DNA of 5,821 nucleotides from Miltoncostaeaceae bacterium (lineage in GTDB: Bacteria; Actinomycetota; Thermoleophilia; Miltoncostaeales; Miltoncostaeaceae): contig JAUVQP010000100.1 in the NCBI GenBank assembly GCA_030598075.1, positions 1 to 5,821 of the forward strand. Reading direction: 5' to 3'. Both the position numbers and the translations under genes were made by a program. The notes under the pieces were generated by a model. It saw nothing but the letters and a program-made list of their open reading frames with translations, searched no databases and was not told the DNA's origin. Shown piece by piece: positions 5,659 to 5,821 of the stretch (position 1 is its first letter; the number at the start of each line of letters is the position of its first letter).

Positions 5659-5690
5659 GTGGCACGGCCCCGCGCGGGGACTCGTGCCGC
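5659..5690 (+). terminator. GC-rich hairpin after moaD, likely terminator
   Basis: Outer arms GGCACG (5661-5666) and CGTGCC (5683-5688), extended by a G-T and a G-C pair, enclose an inner stem CCCC-GCGC-GGGG (5668-5679). The hairpin starts about 20 bases after the moaD stop. It has no T-tract, as is common for actinobacterial terminator-like hairpins, so termination is inferred. It also sits just upstream of the next gene's presumed promoter. Confidence 0.5.
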
Positions 5691-5695
5691 GGCAG

Positions 5696-5701
5696 TATCA
5701 T
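5696..5701 (+). promoter_or_regulatory. possible -10 element of the last gene (leaderless)
   Basis: TATCAT, a good TANNNT -10 match, ends 7 bases before the ATG at 5709. Transcription would then begin at or next to the start codon, giving a leaderless message. No SD is seen in the short gap. A -35 hexamer is not obvious, because the region at that distance is the hairpin. Confidence 0.45.
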
Positions 5702-5708
5702 TCGCGTC

Positions 5709-5821
5709 ATGCCTGCCATGCCGGAACGGCCGGGAGACGGCGCCGATCTGCCGCTCGTTCTCGATCCCGTCGAGCCGGATCTCGATCCGGACATCCGCGA
5801 GGAGGAGGAGCTCTGGACCGA
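5709..5821 (+). CDS. unidentified protein, N-terminal 37 codons only
   Basis: An open frame starts at an ATG and runs off the window edge. The visible part is rich in Pro, Asp and Glu: it begins MPAMPERPGDGADLPLVLD, is followed by an acidic DP-rich stretch, and ends near EEEELWTE. No signal peptide or membrane segment is seen in this part. I do not recognise it. Acidic, proline-rich tails of this kind occur ahead of the membrane region in some actinobacterial proteins, but the fragment is too short for a call. A second ATG at 5718 is an alternative start. The promoter-like TATCAT immediately upstream and the hairpin before it support a separate transcription unit. Confidence 0.55.
   Translation, partial: MPAMPERPGDGADLPLVLDPVEPDLDPDIREEEELWT

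Noticed and set aside
5659..5690. Hairpin as a riboswitch or small RNA
   Set aside because: It is too short and simple for a known riboswitch, and its position after a stop codon fits a terminator better.
1..5821. CRISPR arrays, tRNA or rRNA genes
   Set aside because: No regularly spaced direct repeats, tRNA-like cloverleaf or rRNA-conserved stretches were seen by eye on either strand.

Overview
This window is very GC-rich and looks like actinobacterial chromosome. The evidence is an acyl-CoA carboxylase beta chain ending in the typical KHGNIPL tail, a small epsilon-like subunit gene (a type known from Actinobacteria), frequent GTG starts and GTGA/TGATG gene overlaps. A deep-branching actinobacterial class such as Thermoleophilia would fit, but the sequence alone does not settle this.

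Layout. On the minus strand, reading from 5269 down to 337, there is one compact run of six reading frames. They are a biotin-dependent carboxyltransferase beta subunit (3707-5269), a 70-aa epsilon-like subunit (3498-3710), a biotin carboxylase plus linker (1990-3498), a biotinyl carrier domain (1732-1935), a low-molecular-weight protein tyrosine phosphatase (1206-1706) and a fructosamine/ketosamine kinase (337-1209). Three junctions are stop/start overlaps (GTGA, TGATG, GTGA), so this is almost certainly one translationally coupled operon. Past its 3' end lies a broken IS481-like transposase tail (111-302) with a possible element end at 71-91. On the plus strand, divergent from the operon, are a complete MoaD-type sulfur carrier (5385-5639), a GC-rich hairpin, and the first 37 codons of an unidentified gene (5709 to the window end).

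How the genes work together. The first four frames make up an actinobacterial acyl-CoA carboxylase, probably favouring propionyl-CoA because Asp is at the specificity position (D409). The phosphatase and the ketosamine kinase form a known pairing with a proposed role in removing ribulosamine-type sugar adducts from proteins. Here that repair pair is appended to the carboxylase operon.

The most unusual feature is an in-frame amber codon (1990-1992). It cuts what reads as one continuous alpha chain (biotin carboxylase, linker, biotinyl domain) inside its flexible linker. The frame and a plausible linker sequence continue on both sides. It could be a natural gene split, stop-codon readthrough, a fresh mutation or a sequencing error.
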